A stretch of DNA of 64,000 nucleotides from NCBI GenBank assembly GCA_031181145.1, contig JAPSLB010000008.1, forward strand, positions 1 to 64,000, in the 5' to 3' direction. The notes under the pieces were generated by a model. That model saw only the letters and a list, made by a program, of their open reading frames with translations, was not told the DNA's origin and did no database searches. Position numbers and translations under genes: made by a program. Source of the stretch: Microvirga sp. (GTDB taxonomy: Bacteria > Pseudomonadota > Alphaproteobacteria > Rhizobiales > Beijerinckiaceae). Numbering within the stretch: position 1 is the first letter of the stretch; each line of letters starts with the position of its first letter. Positions 8,103 through 15,926 of this stretch are shown here, one piece after another.

Positions 8103-9995
8103 CTATGTGAGCACGGCCCCCATCATGTCGTCGTGGCCGACGCGCCCGAGGACGCATTCCAGGCAATTGTCCGCCATCGGCTGGTCGAGGAGCCCGGTGA
8201 AGGCCACCGCCTCGGAGACCAGGGCCATCGTATCTGGGTTCACGACGGCGGCGGAGGCGTCGATGTACTCCGCCTGGATCATCACGGCGTCCGTGTAGTG
8301 CTCGCCGCCCAAGTACTGGTCGAAGATGCCGCCCATGTCGATGATCTTGGCGCTGTTGTGGGCGTCGTTGCCGCCGGTGTTCATCCACTGCGCCCCGCCG
8401 CCCTTGGCGAGGTGCTGCAGGCCCACGTCGGCGTCGACGATCACGTTGGTCTGGGAGATCACGTTGATGTCCCAGTAGTCGCCGCGCACCACCAGGACGT
8501 CGAGCCGCCCGGAGGCGGCTCCAGCGAAGTCGGCCCAGTCGTCGAGGCTGGGCGTGCCGCGTCCGTTGATGGTGGCGATCAGATCCTCTAGCGCGTCGGG
8601 CACGTCCTTGAACCCTCCGGTACCGTGGTTCTCGATGGAGGCGTCGTTGACCAGGTGGTTGCGCCCGCTGTGCTGCGCGCCGGCCGCTTCGCCGCCGCTG
8701 ACCGTCGTTCCCAGAATGTCGTCGTCGAGGATAACGTTGGTCTGGGTAATCATGTTGAAGTCGTGGTAGTCGCCCAGCACGATGATGACATCGTAGTTGG
8801 CGAGGTCCACGAAGCGGGCCTGGTTGGCCTGGGTGTTGCCGCCGACGTAGGTGCCGCTGAAGGCCTCTGACGTGGTCTGCACGGCCTCGTCGTTGTCGGA
8901 GATCCAATTGCGCTGCGTTAGCGACTTCACGTCGAAGAGGTCGCCGTCCGCAATGGTGACGTTTACGTCGAGCCCCTTGGAACCGATCCAGTCGCCCTTC
9001 TGGCCTGACACCTCCTTGGCCACCAGGGCGGCGATGTTCAGGGAGAGATTGTCGCCGGTGTCCGCCTGCCCTGCGCCCGCCGACATGGGGAGGACTTGGT
9101 CGCTGTCGCTGTAGACGTTGGCCTGCACGATGGCGTTGGTCTCGTAGTAGTCGCCGAGTACGATCAGGGTGCCCGTTGCCTCGGCGAGGTCGGCGATCAC
9201 GGCCGCGTTCATGGCCTTGTTGCCGCCCGTCTCCAGCACCTGGGTGCCCGGCTCGCCCTTCTCGGGGAGCTCGGGGCGCTCAGAAGCCACGGGGGGCTTG
9301 TCAGCGACGGACACGCCGTTGACATAGGTACCCTCCTCGACAGTTTCGCCGCCGCCCGCCTCCTTCAGAGCCGCGTCCCGCTCCTCGACCAGCTCCTGCC
9401 ACCGCAGTGGCGAGTGGCCCTGCGGCACGAGGTCTTCCGGGACGGCAGCCTTGGCCTGGCCGAGGAGGTCAGCGACCACCTCCGGTACGTCGGCGGTGTG
9501 CATCTCGCTCACGCCGGCGCCGGCGTTGGCAACCAAGGCGTCGTCGTCGTCGATCAGGTTAGTCTGCGCGACGGTGGCGAGCTTGTCGTTGCCGCCGTCC
9601 TCGAAGGCGACCTTGTAGGCGGGCACCTGAGCGCTGGGGTGGGGCATGGGGCCAGCGCCGCCGGCCGCCGGGGCGTGCTCAACCAGCGCAGGGTCGTCGA
9701 GCCGCACCCAGGCTTTCGGGGCCTCCACGTCAATGGCGGGAGCGGGCGGGGCTTCAGGCGAGGTTAGGTGCTTGGCGGGAGGCGTGGCTGGCAGGGTGAA
9801 CTTCAGGGGCTTGGACGCGAGCTCCGGCACGTCGGCCTTGGGCAGCGCGTCGGGAGACAAGTCCACTGCGTAGTCGGGACTGCGGACCGCGTGCTGGAAG
9901 GGGTCGTAGGTGGTGCGGGAGGCCGGGTCGGACTCGACGAGGCGCAGGTAGCCCGCGAAGTGCCGGATGATCTCGCTCGTCACGTCGTCAGACAT
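8103..9995 (-). CDS. T1SS-linked protein with GDYxxxNxIxQTN modules
   Basis: A 630-residue protein starting at ATG 9995, preceded by GAGGGGTGA. The first ~120 residues are Pro/Ala-rich. From about residue 130 on, a module recurs roughly five times: GGNxxxN, then a hydrophobic strand, then GDYxxxNxIxQTNVIxDxD. Clear copies are GDYYETNAIVQANV, GDYHDFNMITQTNV and GDYWDINVISQTNV; degenerate ones read LATVAQTNLIDDDD and VKSLTQRNWISDND. There is no Sec signal or membrane segment. It is the first gene of the operon with the ABC exporter and HlyD, and lies downstream of the DSYNQDND gene. Homologues are often labelled only type I secretion protein; whether it is a substrate, chaperone or surface anchor is unknown. 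Confidence 0.8.
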   Translation of the reverse strand: MSDDVTSEIIRHFAGYLRLVESDPASRTTYDPFQHAVRSPDYAVDLSPDALPKADVPELASKPLKFTLPATPPAKHLTSPEAPPAPAIDVEAPKAWVRLDDPALVEHAPAAGGAGPMPHPSAQVPAYKVAFEDGGNDKLATVAQTNLIDDDDALVANAGAGVSEMHTADVPEVVADLLGQAKAAVPEDLVPQGHSPLRWQELVEERDAALKEAGGGETVEEGTYVNGVSVADKPPVASERPELPEKGEPGTQVLETGGNKAMNAAVIADLAEATGTLIVLGDYYETNAIVQANVYSDSDQVLPMSAGAGQADTGDNLSLNIAALVAKEVSGQKGDWIGSKGLDVNVTIADGDLFDVKSLTQRNWISDNDEAVQTTSEAFSGTYVGGNTQANQARFVDLANYDVIIVLGDYHDFNMITQTNVILDDDILGTTVSGGEAAGAQHSGRNHLVNDASIENHGTGGFKDVPDALEDLIATINGRGTPSLDDWADFAGAASGRLDVLVVRGDYWDINVISQTNVIVDADVGLQHLAKGGGAQWMNTGGNDAHNSAKIIDMGGIFDQYLGGEHYTDAVMIQAEYIDASAAVVNPDTMALVSEAVAFTGLLDQPMADNCLECVLGRVGHDDMMGAVLT

Positions 9996-10042
9996 CACTC
10001 ACCCCTCAGGTCATCGGCAGACTGGCGGGGGCTTGCCCCGCC

Positions 10043-10077
10043 GGAAAAGAGGGAGCCCACGCGATGCACGGGCTCCC
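10043..10077 (-). terminator. Hairpin terminator after the DSYNQDND gene
   Basis: On the minus strand the stem GGGAGCCC/GGGCTCCC (10051-10058 with 10070-10077) is followed by TCTTTTCC, 17 bp after the stop of the acidic repeat gene. A second GC-rich hairpin (GGCGGGG/CCCCGCC) lies at about 10024-10042. Together they should stop or reduce read-through into the exporter operon. Confidence 0.65.
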
Positions 10078-10093
10078 GGGTCTTACGAGGATG

Positions 10094-11038
10094 TTACGAG
10101 ATGTCGCCGCCGTCCGTGGTCGTGCTGTCGCCGCCCACAACCGACATGTTGAGGTTGTTGTACTGGATGTTCGATCCCATCACGATATTCTGAGTGAAGG
10201 CCTCCAGCTGGGCCACGCCGTCCGCGGAGGCGCTGGCGGTGGCGCGGTCGCCAAAGTCGCCGTCAACCTTGGCATACCCGCCGTCGCCGTACTGCTCGGC
10301 GTCGAACGAAGCGTCGTTGCTGACGCTTGGGCGGTAGAGGTGGTCTTGGTCAGCCAGCTCGCTCACCTGCGACAGGTTGAACATGGCGTCGTTGCCTTGG
10401 CCGGCCAGCGTGCCAGCGCCAACGACGTTCATGACGTCGAAGTCAAGCCCGTCGAGCTGCAGCCAGTCGTTGTCCTGGTTGTAGCTGTCGGTGGTCTCCT
10501 TGAACGCGTCAGAGATCGCTACGTCGATCGTGGTCTCGATGTCCGTCGTGGTCGTGGTGCTGTTGAAGCTGTCCGAGATGTCGGTGTCCTTGTTGTAGGA
10601 GTCCTCGATCTCAGTCTTGGTAATGTGGTCGTTGTCTTGGTTGTAGGAGTCCCGCACGTCGTCGTCCGAGAGGGAGACGTCCACGTTCAGGGTGTCGTTG
10701 TCCTGGTCGTTATCCTGGTTGTAGGAATCCTTCACGTCGTCGTCGGAAAGGTTCACGGTCTTGGTGAAGCTGTCGTTGTCATTGATGGTCTTCGTGATCG
10801 TGTCGTTGTCCTGGTTGTAGGAGTCACGCACGTCGTTGTCCTCGACGGCGACGTCGACGCTGTCGTTGTCCTGGTTGTGGCTGTTCTCGACGTCATTGTC
10901 GTAGGAGGTATCGGACGAGGACGTGTTGTTGCTGTTCGTGGTATTGCCGACGTTCTCGATGTCGTCCACCGCGACGGCGAGGCCGAGGGCGGCGGCGGCG
11001 GAGCCAGAATTGACGTTGTTGCGCTCAGTGTAAGCCAT
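10094..11038 (-). CDS. Very acidic DSYNQDND-repeat protein, probable T1SS cargo
   Basis: A 314-residue protein. The first ~30 residues are plain (start MAYTERNNVNSGSAAAALGL), then an Asp/Asn/Ser/Thr-rich region carries the octapeptide DSYNQDND or a close variant at about residues 52, 72, 104, 130, 147 and 184. Between copies are DDDV and TKT runs. The C-terminal third (190-314) is less repetitive and ends in Asn/Asp/Gly-rich sequence (QNIVMGSNIQYNN, GGDSTTTDGGD), suiting an uncleaved secretion signal. There is no Sec signal. Predicted behaviour is disordered, strongly negative and possibly calcium binding, as for matrix or adhesin proteins (inference). It has its own promoter region (gap 11039-11753) and its own terminator, so it may be made in larger amounts than the exporter. 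Confidence 0.8.
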   Translation of the reverse strand: MAYTERNNVNSGSAAAALGLAVAVDDIENVGNTTNSNNTSSSDTSYDNDVENSHNQDNDSVDVAVEDNDVRDSYNQDNDTITKTINDNDSFTKTVNLSDDDVKDSYNQDNDQDNDTLNVDVSLSDDDVRDSYNQDNDHITKTEIEDSYNKDTDISDSFNSTTTTTDIETTIDVAISDAFKETTDSYNQDNDWLQLDGLDFDVMNVVGAGTLAGQGNDAMFNLSQVSELADQDHLYRPSVSNDASFDAEQYGDGGYAKVDGDFGDRATASASADGVAQLEAFTQNIVMGSNIQYNNLNMSVVGGDSTTTDGGDIS

Positions 11039-11753
11039 GGATGCGTTCTCTTCTTGAATGAAGGCACAGCTTATCCATCATCGCTGATCATCTACGTCTG
11101 CGATGCCCGGAAGAAGCTAGTGCTTATGATTGAAGTTTGGATTTCAGGTGCTAGTGGCCAGGGCTCGCTCATCGCAAGGATCCATTCAAGGCCATATCAT
11201 GCTGACTTGGGTTCTATTCTGTTTGCACCTCCCCTATTATGAGAGCGTCACACGCTCATCGCTGTTAAGCTCTGCGTCCGAAGCATGCGTCCCCCATCGG
11301 CGCACGCGATGGTACGCCGTCAAAGTTACTTGAACTTCAGGACATGCTCACATCTCAGAAATTGAGATGCCTACCTTGAACTCCGCACAACTCGGATGGT
11401 CGTCCTATGCGAAGCTCACAAACCTGACGACCTGCCATCAGATTCCTTGATCAACTGCCAGTTCGGCGAGAAGCCCATTTGTGACCTCATCTTTCGCCCC
11501 TGACAGCGGTATTATCCTAGGAATGGACGCAGCTAAGGGTCAATGTTCAACAGGAGATAGGCTGCATTTCAGAAGAGTTACTACCTGCGATGTTAGAAGA
11601 GTTATTACCTGTCGCAGATGGCTCCTGCGCGGCGAACGATTCATGCAGAGTTGAAATAAATAGTCGGGACAATGCGCCTGGTTAGCAAACAAGCAGAAAG
11701 ACACTTCTGCCAGTCTCTTCGAAACGATGTATTGCGGAAATCAGGACGGTATC
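11039..11753. other. Long intergenic region upstream of the DSYNQDND gene
   Basis: About 715 bp, lower in GC than the flanks, between the starts/ends of two minus-strand genes. It holds no convincing gene. It must carry the promoter of the acidic repeat gene. A 24-bp-period direct repeat lies at 11571-11611. Confidence 0.5.
11571..11611. repeat. Two 17-bp direct repeats, 24-bp spacing
   Basis: AGAAGAGTTACTACCTG (11571-11587) and AGAAGAGTTATTACCTG (11595-11611) match at 16 of 17 positions with starts 24 bp apart. The spacing of just over two helix turns would suit paired binding of one regulator on nearly the same face. No regulator is known. Confidence 0.6.
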
Positions 11754-12329
11754 TCAACTCCTTGGATGGCTCGTCTGAGGGGAAACAACAGATGCCTGCA
11801 GGCGTGGCAAGAAGTCCCAAAGCTCACGGTTGAGCCTTTTAAGATCGTTGATTGTCTTGACCATCTCATTCACCCGAGATTCATCCATGGCACGGATTTC
11901 GCCCAGCACGAGACGGCCCTTGCTCTCGCGAATTCTCATTGTATTCGTGTGTGTGATCTCCCCGCGATCACTCAACGTGTACATGCAATGATTAAATTCG
12001 TTACGTACGCGGGTGTAATCATTGAAGCGGTCGATCACACGCTCAAGTGTTTTTGCTGTCTCAGGATCCTTGATCTTTGCTTTTGCGAGTCGCTGGATGA
12101 GTTCAATCCGCGCTCGGGTCGTATTCAAAGTGGCAAAGACGATTGCAGCCGAAACCTCATCAGTTTCGAGGAGAATCATGAGAACGTAGATAAACATGCT
12201 CTCGTTGTTCGACCAACTGAAGACAAGATTTCCAATGAGAGCCAGGATCTTGGTTCGATGATCAGCAGTCTCGATTGCAGCGGATTCAATAGCTTCGAAA
12301 TCAGGCCTTATAGGTATTTGGGTCGACAT
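11754..12329 (-). CDS. HEPN-like protein with RNxxxH motif, function unknown
   Basis: A 191-residue, mostly helical, soluble protein. ATG 12329 is chosen because AGAGGAGG precedes it; an upstream in-frame ATG at 12371 has no such site. Residues 106-114 read TRVRNEFNH, giving R109-N-x3-H114, the RX4-6H pattern with a polar residue after Arg that marks active HEPN ribonuclease domains of toxins and defence proteins. Flanking segments are helical, as in that fold (ARIELIQRLAKAKIKD before, NEMVKTINDLKRLNRELWDFL after). No nucleotidyltransferase (MNT) partner is adjacent. The family placement rests on this motif and helix pattern only. Confidence 0.6.
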   Translation of the reverse strand: MSTQIPIRPDFEAIESAAIETADHRTKILALIGNLVFSWSNNESMFIYVLMILLETDEVSAAIVFATLNTTRARIELIQRLAKAKIKDPETAKTLERVIDRFNDYTRVRNEFNHCMYTLSDRGEITHTNTMRIRESKGRLVLGEIRAMDESRVNEMVKTINDLKRLNRELWDFLPRLQASVVSPQTSHPRS

Positions 12330-12803
12330 GCTGCCGCCTCCTCTGGGTTGATGAGCTGATGCAAGCTTCAAGATCTTTATAGGTCAATATCGAGAGGTCT
12401 CTGCCATTATTGATAGTTATTTGTTAAATCATTACATATGGTGTTCTGTCATAGTTCAAGTATGTTGACCTGCTAGGTCATAGTCTGGCTTAACTCTCTG
12501 ATATCCCTAACTCACCGCCATAGGGGAGCGGAATACGGTAGTTTGGAGTTTCTCAATATCCGATTTTGCTTCAACACTCCCCAAAGCGAAGCATCAGAGG
12601 TCATTGATCATAAGAGTGTCACTGCAGCGTTGATGATACTCTTGTATTCGTTGCTCTCTGCACAAAACACGGCTTCCGAGGTTCCGTAGCGCTGTACTTC
12701 CGCTTAGGGTCAGGCGATGAAGTTCGACGATGGTTCGCAATGTCCGGTGCTTCCCCTGTGAGCGGACATTTGGCTGCCACTCACGGATCGAAGGGTTCAA
12801 ACA
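12330..12803. other. Intergenic stretch, repeat-like segment only
   Basis: About 470 bp upstream of the HEPN-like gene. The first part is AT-richer and should hold that gene's promoter. The second part contains a copy of the dispersed repeat. No gene recognised. Confidence 0.5.
12708..12775. repeat. Degenerate dispersed intergenic repeat, copy B
   Basis: It has the same block order as at 4433: GGGTCAGGC, then AAGTTCG, then GGTTCGCAATGTCC, then GAGCGGACATTTGG. By-eye similarity only; boundaries approximate. Confidence 0.35.
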
Positions 12804-13178
12804 TCAACAGCCCAACTGGCCTAGAACAAGCGGGCAACGAGTGCTCTTCACTATGGCGAGGAGGCAGGTCGCTTCCGCGTCGCCACTTCTTGAAGCGCGG
12901 TGGAGTACTTGCTCGATGGTTTCGCCGGCACCGGGCGCATGCCTGTCACAGACGGCAAGCACATGCTCGTACAGAGCTCGATCCGCCGGCTCGATGCCCC
13001 ACACCAAGGCGAACGCCGCCCTGATCTCCTCTAAGGACACGTCGGGTACGTCCGCTGCCACAAACGGGTAGGCCAACTCGAACAACCCACCGGCGCCTAC
13101 TGTCCTCTGGTCTTCCGCAAGTGCCCCGATGGCCCGCTCGATCGCTTCCTGGATCAGCTGTTCACGCTCATGGGTCAT
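12804..13178 (-). CDS. Small acidic protein of unknown function next to an IS
   Basis: A 124-residue protein. ATG 13178 has GGAGGTG six bases upstream, which favours it over the GTG at 13193. The sequence begins MTHEREQLIQEAIERAIGAL and is helical and Glu-rich up to about residue 95; I recognise no family. It ends 3' of the IS transposase gene, in the same direction, with its ribosome site only about 15 bp from the proposed IS end. It may therefore be a resident gene driven by read-through from the element. The last ~25 residues look less protein-like, so the C-terminus may have been altered. Confidence 0.55.
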   Translation of the reverse strand: MTHEREQLIQEAIERAIGALAEDQRTVGAGGLFELAYPFVAADVPDVSLEEIRAAFALVWGIEPADRALYEHVLAVCDRHAPGAGETIEQVLHRASRSGDAEATCLLAIVKSTRCPLVLGQLGC

Positions 13179-13195
13179 GGGGGGCACCTCCACCG

Positions 13196-14984
13196 GCTGT
13201 AAACGTCAGAATACCCGAACTCCGGTCACCGGTATGCGGGATCTTTGCAATTGTTGGCCTCCGAGAATATCGCCGGCTGGCGCTCGAGCCCCCACACCCA
13301 CTCGCCCGCTCGCTCCGGGTGTGCCTGGAAGTGGGCATTGCGCTCGGCAAAGTAACGGTCGATTGCCGCTTTGGCCTCCTCCGCAGACGGGTAGTTGCTG
13401 TTGTGGATGACGGCACGAGCCATGCCGCTGAAGACGGCTTCAATGACATTCAGAAACGGAGCACAGGAGGGCAGCGGCACAACCTTAATCTGCGGTCCGC
13501 CCCTGACCTGAGCGTCGGCGTTGTGCTGCGCCAGCCAGCCCTTGAGCTGGTTCGACGCATGCCAGGAAGCCGCGTCCCAGGACAGGTAAAGCTGACGGCA
13601 GGCGGCATACTTCGTGACGAGGATCTCAATCAGTCGGATCATCTCGGCCGTGTTTTTCTTCTCGCTGTAGACATGAGTGACTTGGTTCGTCGACAGCTCC
13701 AGGGCCGCCGTCAGAATCAGCGTGCCGCGCGCCTTCTGCCGTGCAGGGACAGTCCGGACCGTACCGGGGGGCGTCAGCGCTCGGCCGCCATGCAGCCTCA
13801 CAATGAACGGCCCATACTCATCGATCGAGAAGAAGGCTTCGTCAGGTTGCAGCGACGCGAGGGTTGAGCGCAGGGTCCGAACCTTCTCAGAGTAGTCCGG
13901 GTCTGTCGATGTGAGCACCTTACGAGCTTTGAGCCAGCGCCAGCCCGCCTGTTGCGTGATCTTGCGGATCGTATCTCGACAGATAGGACTGCCTTTTTCT
14001 GCAAGAGCGTGCTGCAACGAACCCATAGTCCAGGCCGTCCGATTGATGCCGTAGTTGAGCGGCGGCTCATGGAGGATAGTGAAGATAAGACTCTTCAGTG
14101 ACTCGCTATCAACCTTCCTGCGGGGTGGGGCACGGGGTGCAAACAGGGCTGCTGCCCCGCCCCGTTCATAGGCCTGACAGTAGCCGCAGTACGTCTTCTT
14201 CTCGATGCCGAGAAAGGCGCAGATTGCCGTCGAAGGCCAGCCGCGTAAGCTGCCGAGGACCACCAGCGACCGATTGCGCGCGTGGCGGCCCCCGTCCTGA
14301 AGCCTGCCCAGCAGCACGTCGAGGTCCGGCACATCGCCCAGCTCGCGCCGCAGGTCGGCGGCTGGCATCCTGTGTTGCGAAAGCTGACGCAGCCACGTGA
14401 AGGCAGCCTGCCGCGTCACCTCCTTGTGCGTCTTGCGTGCTGCGGACGATGTCAGTCTTTGCCGTTCGTTGGCCCGGCACTGCTTGGCGACACGCATCAG
14501 AACGGCGACGGCGGATTGCTTGTCCAAGCCTCGGATCTCATCATAGGCGGCTTCCCACAGCATGCGATCGGTCGGCTTGAGCGACCTGATGTAGTTTCGG
14601 ACGGTGTCGTACCCTCCGCTGAAGCCCTGCTGGCGAATGTGCCTGTAGATCTCGCGGAAGGACAAGTCTGGATGTTCCGCGCTCGACGCCATCTGCCGGA
14701 TTGTCTGCAAGTATGGTCCTAGCTTGGGAAACACCCGCTCTCGCGGGCCATAGGGCACCGGCTGCCGCTCGCGCAACATCTTGCGAACCGTATTCATGCT
14801 GATGCCAGTCTCGCGCGCGACCTGTCTCTGGGTGGCTCCTTCGACCAGAACTCGGTATCGGATCCGCGCCCATTGCTCAGGGTCGCTGTACATGAGGTGA
14901 CCTCACGCGCGATGGTGCTCGCTCATGGCACATTTGTAACAGGATCCAAACGCGATGTGAAACTTGAACCGGCGGGGTTACAGC
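13196..14984 (-). mobile_element. IS630-type insertion sequence (tentative ends)
   Basis: The transposase gene 13226-14893 is flanked by short inverted matches, GCTGTAAAC at about 13196-13204 and GTTACAGC at 14977-14984. They would give an element of about 1.79 kb with the gene filling it. The matches are short and imperfect, and no clear TA target duplication is visible, so the ends are provisional. Confidence 0.45.
13226..14893 (-). CDS. IS630-type DDE transposase with IS21-like N-terminal HTH
   Basis: A 555-residue transposase, intact. The first ~45 residues form a helix-turn-helix like IS21 IstA (GATQRQVARETGISMNTVRKML). A middle winged-helix segment is IS630-like (GWPSTAICAFLGIEKKTY). 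The C-terminal half is the IS630/Tc1-type DDE domain, with acidic residues in FFSIDEYG, LYLSWDAASWH and NVIEAVFSG. It cuts and joins DNA at element ends in the cytoplasm. The start MYSDPEQWARIRYRVL is typical of this group. The upstream side (14985 on) abuts a wrecked oxidoreductase gene. Confidence 0.9.
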   Translation of the reverse strand: MYSDPEQWARIRYRVLVEGATQRQVARETGISMNTVRKMLRERQPVPYGPRERVFPKLGPYLQTIRQMASSAEHPDLSFREIYRHIRQQGFSGGYDTVRNYIRSLKPTDRMLWEAAYDEIRGLDKQSAVAVLMRVAKQCRANERQRLTSSAARKTHKEVTRQAAFTWLRQLSQHRMPAADLRRELGDVPDLDVLLGRLQDGGRHARNRSLVVLGSLRGWPSTAICAFLGIEKKTYCGYCQAYERGGAAALFAPRAPPRRKVDSESLKSLIFTILHEPPLNYGINRTAWTMGSLQHALAEKGSPICRDTIRKITQQAGWRWLKARKVLTSTDPDYSEKVRTLRSTLASLQPDEAFFSIDEYGPFIVRLHGGRALTPPGTVRTVPARQKARGTLILTAALELSTNQVTHVYSEKKNTAEMIRLIEILVTKYAACRQLYLSWDAASWHASNQLKGWLAQHNADAQVRGGPQIKVVPLPSCAPFLNVIEAVFSGMARAVIHNSNYPSAEEAKAAIDRYFAERNAHFQAHPERAGEWVWGLERQPAIFSEANNCKDPAYR

Positions 14985-15019
14985 ACCCCATCTTCCGATA
15001 ACAAGCTCACACAGAAGGG

Positions 15020-15560
15020 TTGAAGAGGCTGCCAAGAATCCCCTATCCACAATCACAACCTGATGACCGTGGCTGGCACCTATGGCATCAAGCCGCCGCT
15101 CCCGGCGATCGGCGGCACCGAGGCGCTCGGCATGGTGGAGGAGCTCGGCGCCGGGGTTGAGAACCTCCAGGTGGGGCAGTGCGTGATCGGCGGCTGGCAA
15201 GGCCGACCATTCCCTGGTCGATGCGAGGCACGAACGCCCCGTGCCCGATGGCATTGACGATGGGACCGCTTGCCAGCTCATCGCTATGCCCCTCAGCGCC
15301 AAGATGGTGCTGGCCGATCTTGGCCTTCAGCGCGGCGACTGGCTCGTGCAGAACAGCGCCACTGGCGCGGTCGGACGCCTTCTGTCGCGCTTTGGCGCGG
15401 AAAAGGGCGTCAACGTGCTCAGCCTTGTTCGGCGTGACGCGGCAATCGCCGAACTTGCCGCCGTCGGCATCACCAACGTCGTGTCGACCGAGCAGCCCGG
15501 CTGGGAAGCGCGCCCGCGACCTTGTTGGCGATGGGTCAATCCGCCGGTGCCAAATGGAAA
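15020..15560 (+). pseudogene. Wrecked MDR-family NADPH:quinone/enoyl reductase
   Basis: Pieces of one zinc-less medium-chain dehydrogenase appear in successive frames. IHNHNLMTVAGTYGIKP and GGTEALGMVEELGAGV come first (about 15048-15185). After a shift near 15195, ADHSLVDARH and DGIDDGTACQLIAMPLSA follow. Then come the Rossmann segment WLVQNSATGAVGRLLSRFGAEKG and VVSTEQPGWEA (to about 15515), then another shift. The 5' part of the gene and the last third are missing. It begins just beyond the proposed end of the IS630 element. This is decay, not a working gene. Confidence 0.8.
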
Positions 15561-15570
15561 TCTCCAAAAC

Positions 15571-15926
15571 CTGACATCCGTCATGCCATCCGCCGGCACA
15601 ACAGCCTCATTTCGTGAGCCGAGTGGCCTTCGCTGCAGGCAGCTGTCAAGGCAAATGCCACAAGCGTCAAACAATGACATCTGCCATAACCATTGGTCTT
15701 GCCGCAGCGAAACTAAGCATAACCCGTACTCTCGCCGAGCTGATTCTTCTGCATCAGAAAGTTGCAGGGAGGCGCCTGCAACTTTCACTCCTTGCAAAAT
15801 TAAAAAATAGTTTGTTATCAATATTATGGGGCAGGTTCTTAACAAAGAGCCCCGACACATAGGCTCTGCAGATGCCCTGCAACTCGACTTGCAACTTTAG
15901 CCGCTCCCCTTCGCCGGCAGGATGGC
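15571..15926. other. Intergenic stretch, AT-richer, with a perfect hairpin
   Basis: About 355 bp between the wrecked reductase and the end of the HNH/zinc-knuckle gene. No gene recognised. It contains the hairpin at 15758-15785 and may include one end of the integrative element. Confidence 0.5.
15758..15785. repeat. Perfect 11-bp inverted repeat (hairpin)
   Basis: AAAGTTGCAGG (15758-15768) and CCTGCAACTTT (15775-15785) are perfect complements around a 6-base loop. TTGCAACTTT occurs again at about 15889-15898. It could be a terminator, a binding site or an element end; an A/T-rich run follows on the plus side. Confidence 0.6.

Noticed and set aside
8062-8907. 281-residue Arg-rich minus-strand frame
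   Set aside because: It is a +1 shadow of the GDY-repeat gene with extreme Arg content and no ribosome site.
10460-10890. Evenly similar ~24-nt units that look CRISPR-like
   Set aside because: The units encode the DSYNQDND octapeptide in frame, spacers are coding and of unequal length, and no cas gene is near.
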